Positions 1-19,519 of a stretch of 64,000 nucleotides of DNA are shown piece after piece. Source of the stretch: Eriocheir sinensis (lineage: Eukaryota; Arthropoda; Malacostraca; Decapoda; Varunidae); the NCBI RefSeq assembly GCF_024679095.1, contig NC_066529.1:5114866-5178865 (forward strand), read 5' to 3'. Positions within the stretch are counted from its first letter, which is position 1, and each line of letters begins with the position of its first letter. Both the position numbers and the translations under genes were made by a program. A model generated the notes under the pieces. The model did not search any database, was not told the DNA's origin, and saw only the letters and a list, made by a program, of their open reading frames with translations.

Positions 1-101
1 TATATTATCTAAAACGCTATTCTCTTCTTTCAACCTCCCTTTATTTATTAGGCTTCTTCCGTACATTTCTCTACCGCTGAAATATTTTTTTCTTAGCAAC
101 T

Positions 102-185
<84 letters not shown>

Positions 186-243
186 ATATATATTTTTTTA
201 TATATATTTTTTTTTCTCTGTAAATTTCTTTACCTAAATATTC

Positions 244-360
<117 letters not shown>

Positions 361-711
361 GATCAAGTATCTAAGAGAAATATTTCAGAGGTAGAAAATT
401 GACGGAAAAAAGCCTATTAAATAAAAAGAGGTTGTATATAGTTGACCCAGTTGCTAAGAAAAATATTTCAGCGGTTGAGAAAATTACAGAAGAACCCTTA
501 TAAACAAAGGGACGTTGATACTATTCCTGTATTTTTTCTTTAATTCCTTTTCGTCTTCGTTTTACTCGTGTTTTACTCTTAAAAGACAGTTAAGAAAAAA
601 TATGTCGGACGGTGCTGCTGTTGAGATCGTTAATAATTCTTTGCCAGACTAAAGAAAAAGACAAAAATAAATCCTCCTTATACTGGATTACATTACGTAC
701 GGTGAATTAAA

Positions 712-806
<95 letters not shown>

Positions 807-900
807 GCTATCCTATTCCTTCGACCTCCTTTTATACATTAGGCTATTTCTTCTGTAAATTTCTCTACTGCTCCAATATTTTCCTTACGAACTTGATCAA

Positions 901-1094
<194 letters not shown>

Positions 1095-1504
1095 GCTCTC
1101 CTCTGCCGTCAAACTCATTTTATATATTTTGTTTTTCTTCTGTAAACTTATCTAGCGCTGCAATATTTTTCTTAGCAACTGATTAACTATATACAACCTC
1201 CTTTTACTTATTATTCTATCTAAAAAGCTATTCTCTTCTTTCAACCTCCCTTTATTTATTAGGCTTCTTCCGTACATTTCTCTACCGCTGAAATATTTTT
1301 TCGTAGCAACTGGATAAACTATATACAACCTACATTTGTTTATTAGTCTTTTTTCTTCTACAAATTTCTCTAACCCTGTAGTATTTTTTTGTGCAAATGA
1401 TAAACTATCTAAACCCCCTCCTCTTCCTTCAACTTCCTTTTCTTAATTTGGCTTCCTCTGTAAATTTCTCTACCTCACAAATATTTTTGTTAGCCACTGG
1501 GCCA

Positions 1505-1605
<101 letters not shown>

Positions 1606-1910
1606 ACAAATATTGAAGGGAAAAAAAAACATAATAAATAACAAGAGGTTGTATATAGTTGATCCAGTTGCTAAGAAAAATATTTCAGCGGTTGAGAAAT
1701 TTACAGAAGAACCCTGATACAATTCCTGTATTTTTTCTTATCCTTCCTTTTCGTCTTCGTTTTACAGGTGTTTTACTCTTAAAGACAGTTAAGAAAAAAT
1801 ATGTCGGACGGTCTTGGTGTTGAGATCGTTAATAATTCTTTGCCGGACTAAAGAAAAAAACAAAAATAAATCTTCGTTATACTGGATTACATTACGTACG
1901 GTGAATTAAA

Positions 1911-2013
<103 letters not shown>

Positions 2014-2104
2014 GCTATCCTCTTTCTTTAACCTCCTTATATATAATAGGCTATTTTTTCTATAAATTTCTCTACTGCTGCAATATTTTCCTAACGAACT
2101 TGAT

Positions 2105-2185
<81 letters not shown>

Positions 2186-2277
2186 GCTATCCTCTTCCTT
2201 CAACCTCCTTTTATATATTAGGCTATTTCTTCTGTAAATTTCTCTACTGCTGCAATATTTTCCTTACCAACTTGATC

Positions 2278-2356
<79 letters not shown>

Positions 2357-2768
2357 TATATCCTCTTCCTTCAACCTCATTTTATATATTTGGCTTTTTC
2401 TACCGTAAACTTCTCTAGCGCTGCAATAGTTTTCTTAGCAACTGATTAACTATATACAACCTCCTTTTACTTATTATTCTATCTAAAAAGCTATTCTCTT
2501 CTTTCAACCTCCCTTTATTTATTAGGATTCTTCCGTACATTTCTCTACCGCTGAAATATTTTTTTCTTAGCAACTGGATAAACTATATACAACCTACATT
2601 TGTTTATTAGTCATTTTTCTTCTACAAATTTCTCTAACCCTGTAGTATTTTTTTTTAGCAAATGATAAACTATCTAAACGCTCTCCTCTTCCTTTAACTT
2701 CCTTTTCCTTATTTAGCTTCCTATGTAAATTTCTCGACCTCACAAATATATTTGTTAGCCACTGGGCC

Positions 2769-2856
<88 letters not shown>

Positions 2857-3206
2857 GATCCAGTATCTAAGACAAACATTCCAGCGGTAGAAAATTGAAG
2901 GGAAAAAAAACCTAATAAATAACAAGAGGTTGCATATAGTTGATCTATTTGCTAAGAAAAATATTTCAGCGATTGAGAAATTTACAGAAGAACCCTGATA
3001 CTATTCCTGCATTTTTTCTTTTCTTTCCTTTCCGTCTTCGTTTTACTAGTGTTTTACGCTTAAAAGATAGTTAAGAAAAAACATGTCGGACAGTTTTGGT
3101 GTTGAGATCGTTAATAATTCTTTGCCGGACTAAAGAAAAAAACAAAAATAAATCTTCGTTATACTCGATTACATTACGTACGGTGAATTAAAGTGATATA
3201 TCTATA

Positions 3207-3288
<82 letters not shown>

Positions 3289-3399
3289 TATATATATATA
3301 TACACACACTATCCTCTTCCTTCAACCTCCTTATATATAATAGGCAATTTCTTCTATAAATTTCTCAACTGCTGCAAAATTTTCCTTACCAACTTGATC

Positions 3400-3484
<85 letters not shown>

Positions 3485-3895
3485 TTCGCTATCCTCTTCC
3501 TTCTATCTCATTTTACATATTTGGCTTTTTCTTCTGTAAACTTCTCAAGCGCTGCAATATTTTTCTTAGCAACTGATTAACTATATACAACCTCCTTTTA
3601 CTTATTATACTATCTAAAAAGCTATTCTCTTATTTCAACCTCCCTTTATTTATTAGGATTCTTCCGTTCATTTCTCTACAGTTGAAATATTTTTTCGTAG
3701 CTACTAGATAAACTATATACAACCTACTTTTGTTTATTAGTCTTTTTTCTTCTACAAATTTCTCAAATCCTTTAGTATTTTTTTTAGCAACTGAAAAACT
3801 ATCTAAATGCCCTCCTCTTCCTTCAACTTCCTTTTATTAATTTGGGTTCCTCTGTAAATTTCTCTACCTGACAAATATTTTTATATATATATATT

Positions 3896-4000
<105 letters not shown>

Positions 4001-4373
4001 GATTCAGTATCTAAGACAAATATTTCAGCGGTAGAAAATTAACGGAAGAAAGGCCTAGTCATTAAAAAAGAGGTTGTATATAGTTGATCCAGTTCCTAAG
4101 AAAAATATTTCAGCGGTTGAGAAATTTACAGAAGAACCCTGATAAATAAAGGGACGTGCATACTATTCCTGTATTTTTTCTTTTCTTTCGTTTTCGTCTT
4201 CGTTTTATTCGTGTTTTACTCTTAAAAGACAGTTAAGAAAAAACATGTCGGACGGTTTTGGTGTTGAGATCGTTAATAATTTTTTGCCAGACTAAAGAAA
4301 AAAACAAAAATAAACCTTCGTTATACTAGACTACATTACGTACGGTGAATTATATATATAGATATATATATCT

Positions 4374-4930
<557 letters not shown>

Positions 4931-5349
4931 ATTTATACGCTATCCTCTTCTTACAACCTCATTTTATATATTTGGGTTTTTCTTCTGTAAACTTCACTAG
5001 CGCTGCAATATTTTTCTTAGCAACTGATTAGCTATATACAACCTTCTTTTATTTATTATACTAACTACAACGCTATTCTCTTCTTTCAACCTCCCTTTAT
5101 TTATTAGGATTCTTCCGTACATTTCTCTACCGCTGAAATATTTTTTTCGTAGCTACTAGATAAACTATATACAATCTACTTTTGTTTATTAATCTTTTTT
5201 TATTCTACAAATTTCTCTAACACGGAAGTGTTTTTTTAGCAACTCATAAACTATCTAAACACCCCCCTCTTCCTTCAACTTCCTTTTATTAATTTGGCTT
5301 CCTCTGTAAATTTCTCTACCTCACCAATATTTTTGTTAGCCACTGGGCC

Positions 5350-5446
<97 letters not shown>

Positions 5447-5676
5447 TATATTTCAGCGGTTGAGAAATTTCCAGAAGAACCCTGATAAATAATGGGACGT
5501 GCATACGATTCCTGTATATTTTCTTTTTCTTTCGTCGTGTTGTTTGTTTTGTGTTTTTTAAAAACAAAGTTAAGAAAAAATTCGGACTTTTGGTGTTGAG
5601 ATCGTTAATAATTCTTTGCCGGACTAAAGAAAGCAAAAATAAATCTTCGGTATACTGGATTACATTACATTCTTTT

Positions 5677-5838
<162 letters not shown>

Positions 5839-6240
5839 TCTTCATTGAACGTTATTTTATATATTTGTATTTTTCTTCTGTAAACTTCTCTAGTGCAGCA
5901 ATATTTTTCTTAGCAACTGGTTAACTATATGACCTCCTTTTACTTGTTATAGTATCTAAAACGCTATTCTCTTCTTTGAACCTCCCTTTATTTATTAGGC
6001 TTCTTCCGCACATTTCTTCACCTCTGAAATATTTTTTTCTTAACAACCTACTTTTGTTTATTAGACTTTTTACTTCTACACATTTCTCTAACCCTTTAGT
6101 ATTTTTTTAGCAACTGTTAAAATATCTAAACGCCCTCCTCTTCCTATAACTTCCTATTAATAATTTGGCTTCCTCTGTAAATTTCTCTACCTCACACATA
6201 TTTTTGTTAGCCCCGGCCTTTTATATATATATAGATATAT

Positions 6241-6316
<76 letters not shown>

Positions 6317-6651
6317 GATCAAGTATCTAAGACATATATTTCAGCGGTAAAAAATTGACGGAAAAAAGCCTAATAAATAAAAGTGGTTGTATATAGTTGA
6401 TCAAGTTGCTAAAAAAAATTTTCAGCGGTTGAAAATTTACAGAAGAACCCTGATAAATAAAGGGACGTTCATAGTATTCCTGTATTTTTCTTTTCTTTCC
6501 TTTTCGTGTTCGTTTTACTCGTGTTTTACTCTTAAAAGACAGTTAAAAAAACATGTCAGACAGTTTTGGTGTTGAGATCGTTTATAATTCTTTGCCGGAC
6601 TAAAGAAAAACAAAAAATAAATCTTCGTTATACTGGATTACATTACGTACA

Positions 6652-6770
<119 letters not shown>

Positions 6771-6819
6771 CTTTTATAAATTTCTCTAGTGTTGCAATAT
6801 TTTCCTTACCAACTTGTTC

Positions 6820-6895
<76 letters not shown>

Positions 6896-7197
6896 GCTAT
6901 CCTCTTCATTGAACGTCATTTTATATATTTGTATTTTTCTTCTGTAAACTTCTCTAGTGCAGCAATATTTTTCTTAGCAACTGATTAACTATATATGACC
7001 TCCTTTTACTTGTTATAGTATCTAAAACGCTATTCTCTTCTTTCAACCTCCCTTTATTTATTAGGCTTCTTCCGTACATTTCTTTACCGCTGAAATATTT
7101 TTTTCTTAACAACCTACTTTTGTTTTTTAGTCTTTTTTCTTCTACACATTTCTCTAACCCTGTAGTATTTTTTTTAGCAACTGTTAAAATATCTAAA

Positions 7198-7285
7198 CGC
7201 CCTCCTCTTCCTTTAACTTCCTATTATTAATTTGGCTTCCTCTGTAAATTTCTCTACCTCATACATATTTTTGTTAGCCCCGGCC

Positions 7286-7361
<76 letters not shown>

Positions 7362-7427
7362 GATCATGTATCTAAGACATATTTCAGCGGTAGAAAATTG
7401 ACGGAAAAAAAGCCTAATAAATAAAAA
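7198..7427. repeat. E-(AT)n-F palindrome inside a satellite unit (representative)
   Basis: Module E (ggcttcctctgtaaatttct...) and the reverse complement of module F (ggctttttttccgtcaattt...) are diverged copies of one monomer that face each other across an alternating AT array, itself self-complementary. The arrangement recurs in nearly every unit, and D and G extend the arms. It could form a hairpin or cruciform; arm identity is imperfect. Confidence 0.75.
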
Positions 7428-7530
7428 GTGGTTGTATATAGTTGATCCAGTTGCTAAAAAAAAGATTTCAGCGGTTGAGAAATTTACAGAAGAACCCTGA
7501 TAAATAAAGGGATGTTCATAGTATTCCTGT

Positions 7531-7713
7531 ATTTTTTTCTTTTCTTTCCTTTTCGTGTTCGTTTTACTCGTGTTTTACTCTTAAAAGACAGTTAAGAAAA
7601 AACATGTCGGACGGTTTTGGTGTTGAGATCGTTTATAATTCTTTGCCGGACTAAAGAAAAAAACAAAAATAAATCTTCGTTATACTGGATTACATTACCT
7701 ACGGTGAATTAAA

Positions 7714-7716
<3 letters not shown>
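7531..7716. repeat. Segment H, the unique conserved part of the satellite unit
   Basis: About 185 bp that does not match the ~100-bp monomer. It contains gttttactcgtgttttactc, aaaagacagttaag, tgtcggacggttttggtg, ttgccggactaaag and ggattacattacgtacggtg. It is present once per unit except in the truncated unit at 10178-10920, and is among the best conserved segments. No open frame of useful length and no recognised RNA fold; function unknown. Confidence 0.7.
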
Positions 7717-7790
<74 letters not shown>

Positions 7791-7882
7791 GCTATCCTCT
7801 TCCTTCAACCTCCTTATATATAATACGCTATTTCTTTTATAAATTTCTCTAGTGTTGCAATATTTTCCTTACCGACTTGTTC

Positions 7883-7980
<98 letters not shown>

Positions 7981-8372
7981 GCTATCCTCTTCATTGAACG
8001 TCATTTTATATATTTGTATTTTTCTTCTGTAAACTTCTCTAGTGCAGCAATATTTTTCTTAGCAACTGATTAACTATATATGACCTCCTTTTACTTATTA
8101 TAGTATCTAAAACGCTATTCTCTTCTTTCAACCTCCCTTTATTTATTAGGCTTCTTCCGTACATTTCTTTACCGCTGAAATATTTTTTTCTTAACAACCT
8201 ACTTTTGTTTATTAGTCTTTTTTCTTCTACACATTTCTCTAACCCTGTAGTATTTTTTTAGCAACTGTTAAAATATCTAAACGCTCTCCTCTTCCTTTAA
8301 CTTCCTATTATTAATTTGGCTTCCTCTGTAAATTTCTCTACCTCATACATATTTTTGTTAGCCCCGGCCAAT

Positions 8373-8465
<93 letters not shown>

Positions 8466-8838
8466 GATCAAGTATCTAAGACATATATTTCAGCATTAGA
8501 AAATTGACGGAAAAAAAGCCTAATAAATAAAAAGTGGTTGTATATAGTTGATCCAGTTGCTAAAAAAAAGATTTCAGCGGTTGAAAAATTTACAGAAGAA
8601 CCCTGATAAATAAAGGGACGTTCATAGTATTCCTGTATTTTTTTCTTTTCTTTCCTTTTCGTGTTCGTTTTACTCGTGTTTTACTCTTAAAAGACAGTTA
8701 AGAAAAAACATGTCGGACGGTTTTGGTGTTGAGATCGTTTATAATTCTTTGCCGGACTAAAGAAACAAACAAAAATAAATCTTCGTTATACTGGATTACA
8801 TTACGTTCGTTGAGTTCACGTGATATATATATATATAG

Positions 8839-8949
<111 letters not shown>

Positions 8950-8994
8950 TTTTTATAAATTTCTCTAGTGTTGCAATATTTTATACCAACATTC

Positions 8995-9068
<74 letters not shown>

Positions 9069-9450
9069 GCTATCCTCTTCATTGAACGTCATTTTATATA
9101 TTTGTATTTTTCTTCTGTATACTTCTCCAGTGCAGCAATATTTTTCTTAGCACCTGATTAACTATATATGACCTCCTTTTACTTGTTATAGTATCTAAAA
9201 CGCTATTCTCTTCTTTCAACCTCCCTTTATTTATTAGGCTTCTTCCGTACATTTCTTTACCGCTGAGATATTTTTTTCTTAACAATCTACTTTTGTTTAT
9301 TAGTCTTTTTTCTTCTACACATTTCTCTAACCCTGTAGTATTTTTTTTAGCAACTGTTAAAATATCTAAACGCCCTCCTCTTACTTTAACTTCCTATTAT
9401 TAATTTGGCTTTCTCTGTAAATTTCTCTACCTCACACATATTTTTGTTAG

Positions 9451-9603
<153 letters not shown>

Positions 9604-9939
9604 AAGACATATATTTCAGCGGTAGAAAATTGACGGAAAAAATCCTAATAAATAAAAAGTGGTTGTATATAGTTGATCCAGTTGCTAAAAAAAAGATTTC
9701 AGCGGTTGAAAAATTTACAGAAGAACCCTGATAAATAAAGGGACGTTCATAGTATTCCTGTATTTTTTTATTTTCTTTCCTTTTCGTGTTCGTTTTACTC
9801 GTGTTTTACTCTAAAAGACAGTTAAGAAAAACATGTCGGACGGTTTTGGTGTTGAGATCGTTTATAATTCTTTGCCGGACTAAAGAAAAAAGCAAAAATA
9901 AATCTTCGTTATACTGGATTACATTACGTGGTGAATTAA

Positions 9940-10053
<114 letters not shown>

Positions 10054-10094
10054 CTATTTCTTTTATAAATTTATCTAGTGTTACCAACCATACC

Positions 10095-10923
<829 letters not shown>

Positions 10924-11302
10924 TCATTGAACGTCATTTTATATATTTGTATTTTTCTTCTGTAAACTTCTAGTGCAATATTTTTCTTAGCAACGGATTA
11001 ACTATATATGACCTCCTTTTACTTATTATAGTATCTAAAACGCTATTCTCTTCTTTCAACCTCACTTTATTTATTAGGCTTCTTCCGTACATTTCTTTAC
11101 CGCTGAAATATTTTTTCTTAACAACCTACTTTTGTTTATTAGTCTTTTTCTTCTACACATTTCTAACCCTGTAGTATTTTTTTAGCAACTGTTAAAATAT
11201 CTAAACGCTCTCCTCTTCCTTTAACTTCCTATTATTAATTTGGCTTCCTCTGTAAATTTCTCTACCTCATACATATTTTTGTTAGCCCCGGCCAATTATA
11301 TA

Positions 11303-11433
<131 letters not shown>

Positions 11434-11779
11434 TTGATCAAGTATCTAAGACTAATATTTCAGCGGTAGAAAATTGACGGAAAAAAAGCCTAATAAATAA
11501 AAAGTGGTTGTATATAGTTGATCCAGTTGCTAAAAAAAAGATTTCAGCGGTTGAAAAATTTACAGAAGAACCCTGATAAATAAAGGGACGTTCATAGTAT
11601 TCCTGTATTTTTTTCTTTTCTTTCCTTTTCGTGTTCGTTTTACTCGTGTTTTACTCTTAAAAGACAGTTAAGAAAAAACATGTCGGACGGTTTTGGTGTT
11701 GAGATCGTTTATAATTCTTTGCCGGACTAAAGAAAAAAACAAAAATAAATCTTCGTTATACTGGATTACATTATATTAT

Positions 11780-11961
<182 letters not shown>

Positions 11962-12043
11962 CTTTTATAAATTTCTCTAGTGTTGCAATCAATTCCTTAC
12001 AACCTTGTTCAACTATATATATATATATATATCTATATATATA

Positions 12044-12081
<38 letters not shown>

Positions 12082-12490
12082 TATAGATCTATATATATAC
12101 GCTATCCTCTTCATTGAACGTCATTTTATATATTTGTATTTTTCTTCTGTAAACTTCTCTAGTGCAGCAATATTTTTCTTAGCAACTGATTAACTATATA
12201 TGACCTCCTTTTACTTGTTATAGTGTCTAAAACGCTATTCTCTTCTTTCAACCTGCCTTTATTTATTAGGCTTCTTCCGTACATTTCTTTACCGCTGAGA
12301 TATTTTTTTCTTAACAATCTACTTTTGTTTATTAGTCTTTTTTCTTCTACACATTTCTCTAACCCTGTAGTATTTTTTTTAGCAACTGTTAAAATATCTA
12401 AACGCCCTCCTCTTACTTTAAATTCCTATTATTAATTTGGCTTTCTCTGTAAATTTCTCTACCTCACACATATTTTTGTTAGCCCCGGCC

Positions 12491-12622
<132 letters not shown>

Positions 12623-12964
12623 GATGTAGTATCTAAGACATATATTTCAGCGGTAGAAAATTGACGGAAAAAAGCCTAATAAATAAAAAGTGGTTGTATA
12701 TAGTTGATCCAGTTGCTAAAAAAAGATTTCAGCGGTTTAAAATTTACAGAAGAACCCTGATAAATAAAGGGACGTTCATAGTATTCCTGTAGTTTTTTCT
12801 GTTCTGTCCTTTTCGTGTTCGTTTTACTCGTGTTTTACTCTTAAAAGACAGTTAAGAAAAAACATGTCGGACGGTTTTGGTGTTGAGATCGTTTATAATT
12901 CTTTGCCGGACTAAAGAAAAAACAAAATAAATCTTCGTTATACTGGATTACATTACGTACAGTG

Positions 12965-13071
<107 letters not shown>

Positions 13072-13113
13072 CTATTTCTTTTATAAATTTCTCTAGTGTT
13101 GTAATATTTTCCT

Positions 13114-13245
<132 letters not shown>

Positions 13246-13630
13246 GCTATCCTCTTCATTTAATGTCATTTTATATATTTGTATTTTTCTTCTGTAAACT
13301 TCTCTAGTGCAGCAATATTTTTCTTAGCAACTGATTAACTATATATGACCTCCTTTTACTTATTATAGTATCTAAAACGCTATTCTCTTCTTTCAACCTC
13401 CCTTTATTTATTAGGCTTCTTCCGTACATTTCTTTACCGCTGAAATATTTTTTTCTTAACAACCTACTTTTGTTTATTAGTCTTTTTTCTTCTACACATT
13501 TCTCTAACCCTGTAGTATTTTTTTAGCAACTGTTAAAATATCTAAACGCTCTCCTCTTCCTTTAACTTCCTATTATTAATTTGGCTTCCTCTGTAAATTT
13601 CTACCTCATACATATTTTTGTTAGCTGGCC

Positions 13631-13714
<84 letters not shown>

Positions 13715-14069
13715 GATCAAGTATCTAAGACTAATATTTCAGCGGTAGAAAATTGACGGAAAAAAAGCCTAATAAATAAAAAGTGGTTGTATATAGTTGA
13801 TCCAGTTGCTAAAAAAAAGATTTCAGCGGTTGAAAAATTTACAGAAGAACCCTGATAAATAAAGGGACGTTCATAGTATTCCTTTATTTTTTTCTTTTCT
13901 TTCCTTTTCGTGTTCGTTTTACTCGTGTTTTACTCTTAAAAGACAGTTAAGAAAAAACATGTCGGACGGTTTTGGTGTTGATATCGTTTATAATTCTTTG
14001 CCGGACTAAAGAAAAAAACAAAAATAAATCTTCGTTATACTGGATTACATTACGTACGGTGAATTATAT

Positions 14070-14159
<90 letters not shown>

Positions 14160-14216
14160 CGCTATTTCTTTTATAAATTTCTCTAGTGTTGCAATATTTT
14201 CCTTACCAACTTGTTC

Positions 14217-14288
<72 letters not shown>

Positions 14289-14688
14289 ATATATATATAT
14301 ATATATATATACTTCATTGAACGTAATTTTATATATTTGTATTTTTCTTCTGTAAACTTCTCTAGTGGAGCAATATTTTTCTTAGCAACTGATTAACTAT
14401 ATATGACCTCCTTTTACTTGTTATAGTATCTAAAACGCTATTCTCTTCTTTCAACCTGCCTTTATTTCTTAGGCTTCCTCCGTACATTTCTTTACCGCTG
14501 AGATATTTTGTTCTTAACAATCTACTTTTGTTTATTAGTCATTTTTCTTCTACACATTTCTATAACCCTGTAGTATTTTTTGGCAACTGTTAAAATATCT
14601 AAACGCCCTCCTCTTACTTTAAATTCCTATTATTAATTTGGCTTTCTCTGTAAATTTCTCTACCTCACACATATTTTTGTTAGCCCCA

Positions 14689-14830
<142 letters not shown>

Positions 14831-15177
14831 GATGAAGTATCTAAGACATATATTTCAGCGGTAGAAAATTGACGGAAAAAAAGCCTAATAAATAAAAAGT
14901 GGTTGTATATAGTTGATCCAGTTGCTAAAAAAAAGATTTCAGCGGTTGAAAAATTTACAGAAGAACCCTGATAAATAAAGGGACGTTCATAGTATTCCTG
15001 TATTTTTTTCTTTTCTTTCCTTTTCGTGTTCGTTTTACTCGTGTTTTACTCTTAAAAGACAGTTAAGAAAAAACATGTCGGACGGTTTTGGTGTTGAGAT
15101 CGTTTATAATTCTTTGCCGGACTAAAGAAAAAAACAAAAATAAATCTTCGTTATACTGGATTACATTACGTACGGTG

Positions 15178-15393
<216 letters not shown>

Positions 15394-15783
15394 GCTATCC
15401 TCTTCATTGAACATCATTTTATATATTTGTATTTTTCTTCTGTAAACTTCTCTAGTGCAGCAATATTTTTCTTAGCAACTGATTAACTATATATGACCTC
15501 CTTTTACTTGTTATAGTATCTAAAACGCTATTCTCTTCTTTCAACCTCCATTTATTAATTAGGATTCTTCCGTACATTTCTTTACCGCTGAAATATTTTT
15601 TTCTTAACAACCTACTTTTGTTTATTAGTCTTTTTTCTTCTACACATTTCTCTAACCCTGTAGTATTTTTTTTAGCAACTGTTAAAATATCTAAACGCCC
15701 TCCTCTTCCTTTAACTTCCTATTATTAATTTGGCTTCATCTGTAAATTTCTCTACCTCATACATATTTTTGTTAGTCCCGGCC

Positions 15784-15881
<98 letters not shown>

Positions 15882-16226
15882 GATCAAGTATCTAAGACAT
15901 ATATTTCAGCGGTAGAAAATTGAGGGAAAAAAAGCCTAATAAATAAAAAGTGGTTGTATATAGTTGATCCAGTTGCTAAAAAAAAGATTTCAGCGGTTGA
16001 AAAATTTACAGAAGAACCCTGATAAATAAAGGGACGTTCATAGTATTCCTGTATTTTTTTCTTTTCTTTCCTTTTCGTGTTCGTTTTACTCGTGTTTTAC
16101 TATTAAAAGACAGTTAAGAAAAAACATGTCGGACGGTTTTGGTGTTGAGATCGTTTATAATTCTTTGCCGGACTAAAGAAAAAACAAAATAAATCTTCGT
16201 TATACTGGATTACATTACGTACAGTG

Positions 16227-16324
<98 letters not shown>

Positions 16325-16367
16325 GGCTATTTCTTTTATAAATTTCTCTAGTGTTGCAATATTTTCC

Positions 16368-16464
<97 letters not shown>

Positions 16465-16853
16465 TATCCTCTTCATTGAACGTCATTTTATATATTTGTA
16501 TTTTTCTTCTGTAAACTTCTCTAGTGCAGCAATATTTTTCTTAGCAACTGATTAACTATATATGACCTCCTTTTACTTGTTAAAGTATCTAAAACGCTAT
16601 TCTCTTCTTTCAACCTCTCTTTATTTATTAGGCTTCTTCCGTACATGTCTTTACCGCTGAGATATTTTTATCTTAACAATCTACTTTTGTTTATTAGTCT
16701 TTTTTCTTCTACACATTTCTATAACCCTGTAGTATTTTTTTTAGCAACTGTTAAAATATCTAAACGCCCTCCTCTTACTTTAAATTCCTATTATTAATTT
16801 GGCTTTCTCTGTAAATTTCCCTACCTCACACATATTTTTGTTAGCCCCGGCCA

Positions 16854-16943
<90 letters not shown>

Positions 16944-17276
16944 GATCAAGTATCTAAGACATATATATTTCAGCGGTAGAAAATTGACGGAAAAAAAGCC
17001 TAATAAATAAAAAGTGGTTGTATATAGTTGATCCAGTTGCTAAAAAAAAGATTTCAGCGGTTGAAAAATTTACAGAAGAACCCTGATAAATAAAGGGACG
17101 TTCATAGTATTCCTGTATTTTTTTATTTTCTTTCCTTTTCGTGTTCGTTTTACTCGTGTTTTACTCTTAAAAGACAGTTAAGAAAAAACATGTCGGACGG
17201 TTTTGGTGTTGAGATCGTTTATAATTCTTTGCCGGACTAAAGAAAAAAACAACAATAAATCTTCGTTATACTGGAT

Positions 17277-17479
<203 letters not shown>

Positions 17480-17847
17480 TCATTGAATGTCATCATTTAT
17501 ATATATTTATATTTCTTCTGAAAACTTCTAGTGCAGCAATATTTTTCTTAGCAACTGATTAACTATATATGACCTCCTTTTACTTATTATAGTATCTAAA
17601 ACGCTATTCTCTTCTTTCAACCTCCCTTTATTTATTAGGCTTCTTCCGTACATTTCTTTTACCGCTGAAATATTTGTTTCTTAACAACCTACTTTTGTTT
17701 TTAGTCTTTTTCTTCTACACATTTCTCTAACCCTGTAGTATTTTTTAGCAATTGTTAAAATATCTAAACGCCCTCCTCTTCCTTTAACTTCCTATTATTA
17801 ATTTGGCTTCCTCTTATAAATTTCTCTATATATATATATATTTATAT

Positions 17848-17947
<100 letters not shown>

Positions 17948-18301
17948 GTTCAAGTATCTAAGATATATATTTCAGCGGTAGAAAATTGAGGGAAAAAAAG
18001 CCTAATAAATAAAAAGTGGTTGTATATAGTTGATCCAGTTGCTAAAAAAAAGATTTCAGCGGTTGAAAAATTTACAGAAGAACCCTGATAAATAAAGGGA
18101 CGTTCATAGTATTCCTGTATTTTTTTCTTTTCTTTCCTTTTCGTGTTCGTTTTACTCGTGTTTTACTCTTAAAAGACAGTTAAGAAAAAACATGTCGGAC
18201 GGTTTTGGTGTTGAGATCGTTTATAATTCTTTGCCGGACTAAAGAAAAAAACAAAAATAAATCTTCGTTATACTGGATTACATTACGTACGGTGAATTAA
18301 A

Positions 18302-18506
<205 letters not shown>

Positions 18507-18794
18507 GCTATCCTCTTCATTGAACGTAATTTTATATATTTGTATTTTTCTTCTGTAAACTTCTCTAGTGGAGCAATATTTTTCTTAGCAACTGATTAAC
18601 TATATATGACCTCCTTTTACTTGTTATAGTATCTAAAACGCTATTCTCTTCTTTCAACCTCCCTTTATTTATTAGGCTTCTTCCGTACATTTCTTTACCG
18701 CTGAAATATTTGTTTCTTAACAACCTACTTTTTTTTTTAGTCTTTTTTCTTCTACATTTCTCTAACCCTGTAGTATTTTTTTTGCAATTGTTAA

Positions 18795-18823
18795 AATATT
18801 ATATATATATAGATATATTTATA

Positions 18824-18871
<48 letters not shown>

Positions 18872-18907
18872 TATAAATATATATATATATATATCTAGAT
18901 ATATCTA

Positions 18908-18981
<74 letters not shown>
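18795..18981. repeat. Interrupted AT array replacing module E
   Basis: Module D (ttgcaattgttaaaatat) passes into AT sequence with many single-base interruptions (agatatattt, aatatatat, ctagatatatctatct), then into a shortened F (ttcagcggtag). Module E and the start of F are lost. Most AT arrays in this block are pure, so this one looks older or rearranged. Confidence 0.85.
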
Positions 18982-18985
<4 letters not shown>

Positions 18986-19309
18986 GCGGTAGAAAATTGA
19001 CGGAAAAAGCCTAATAAATAAAAAGTGGTTGTATAGAGTTTATCCAGTTGCTAAAAAAAAGATTTCAGCGTTTGAAAAATTTACAGAAGAACCATGAGAA
19101 ATAAAGGGACGTTCATAGTAGTCCTGTATTTTTGTCTTTTCTTTCCTTTTCGTGTTCGTTTTACTCGTGTTTTACTCTTAAAGACTGTTAAGAAAAACAT
19201 GTCGGACGGTTTTGGTGTTGAGATCGTTTATAATTATGTGACGTACTAAAGAAAAAAACAAATATATATATTCTTTATACTGTATTACATTACGTACGGT
19301 GATTTAAAT

Positions 19310-19519
<210 letters not shown>

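Larger units (their letters stand above)
6895..7979 (+). repeat. Representative complete satellite unit (modules B-C-D-E-AT-F-G-H-AT-A-AT)
   Basis: A clean full unit of 1085 bp. Modules: B 6895-7027, C 7028-7117, D 7118-7197, E 7198-7290, AT array 7291-7358, F 7359-7427, G 7428-7530, H 7531-7716, AT array 7717-7787, A 7788-7885, AT array 7886-7979. A to E are diverged direct copies of one ~100-bp monomer (pyrimidine-rich start, then TTAGGC-like, then tctgtaaatttctct, gctgaaatatttttcttagcaact, and tatata). The reverse complements of F and G match C and E, so they are the same monomer inverted. H (about 185 bp) does not resemble the monomer. Confidence 0.85.
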
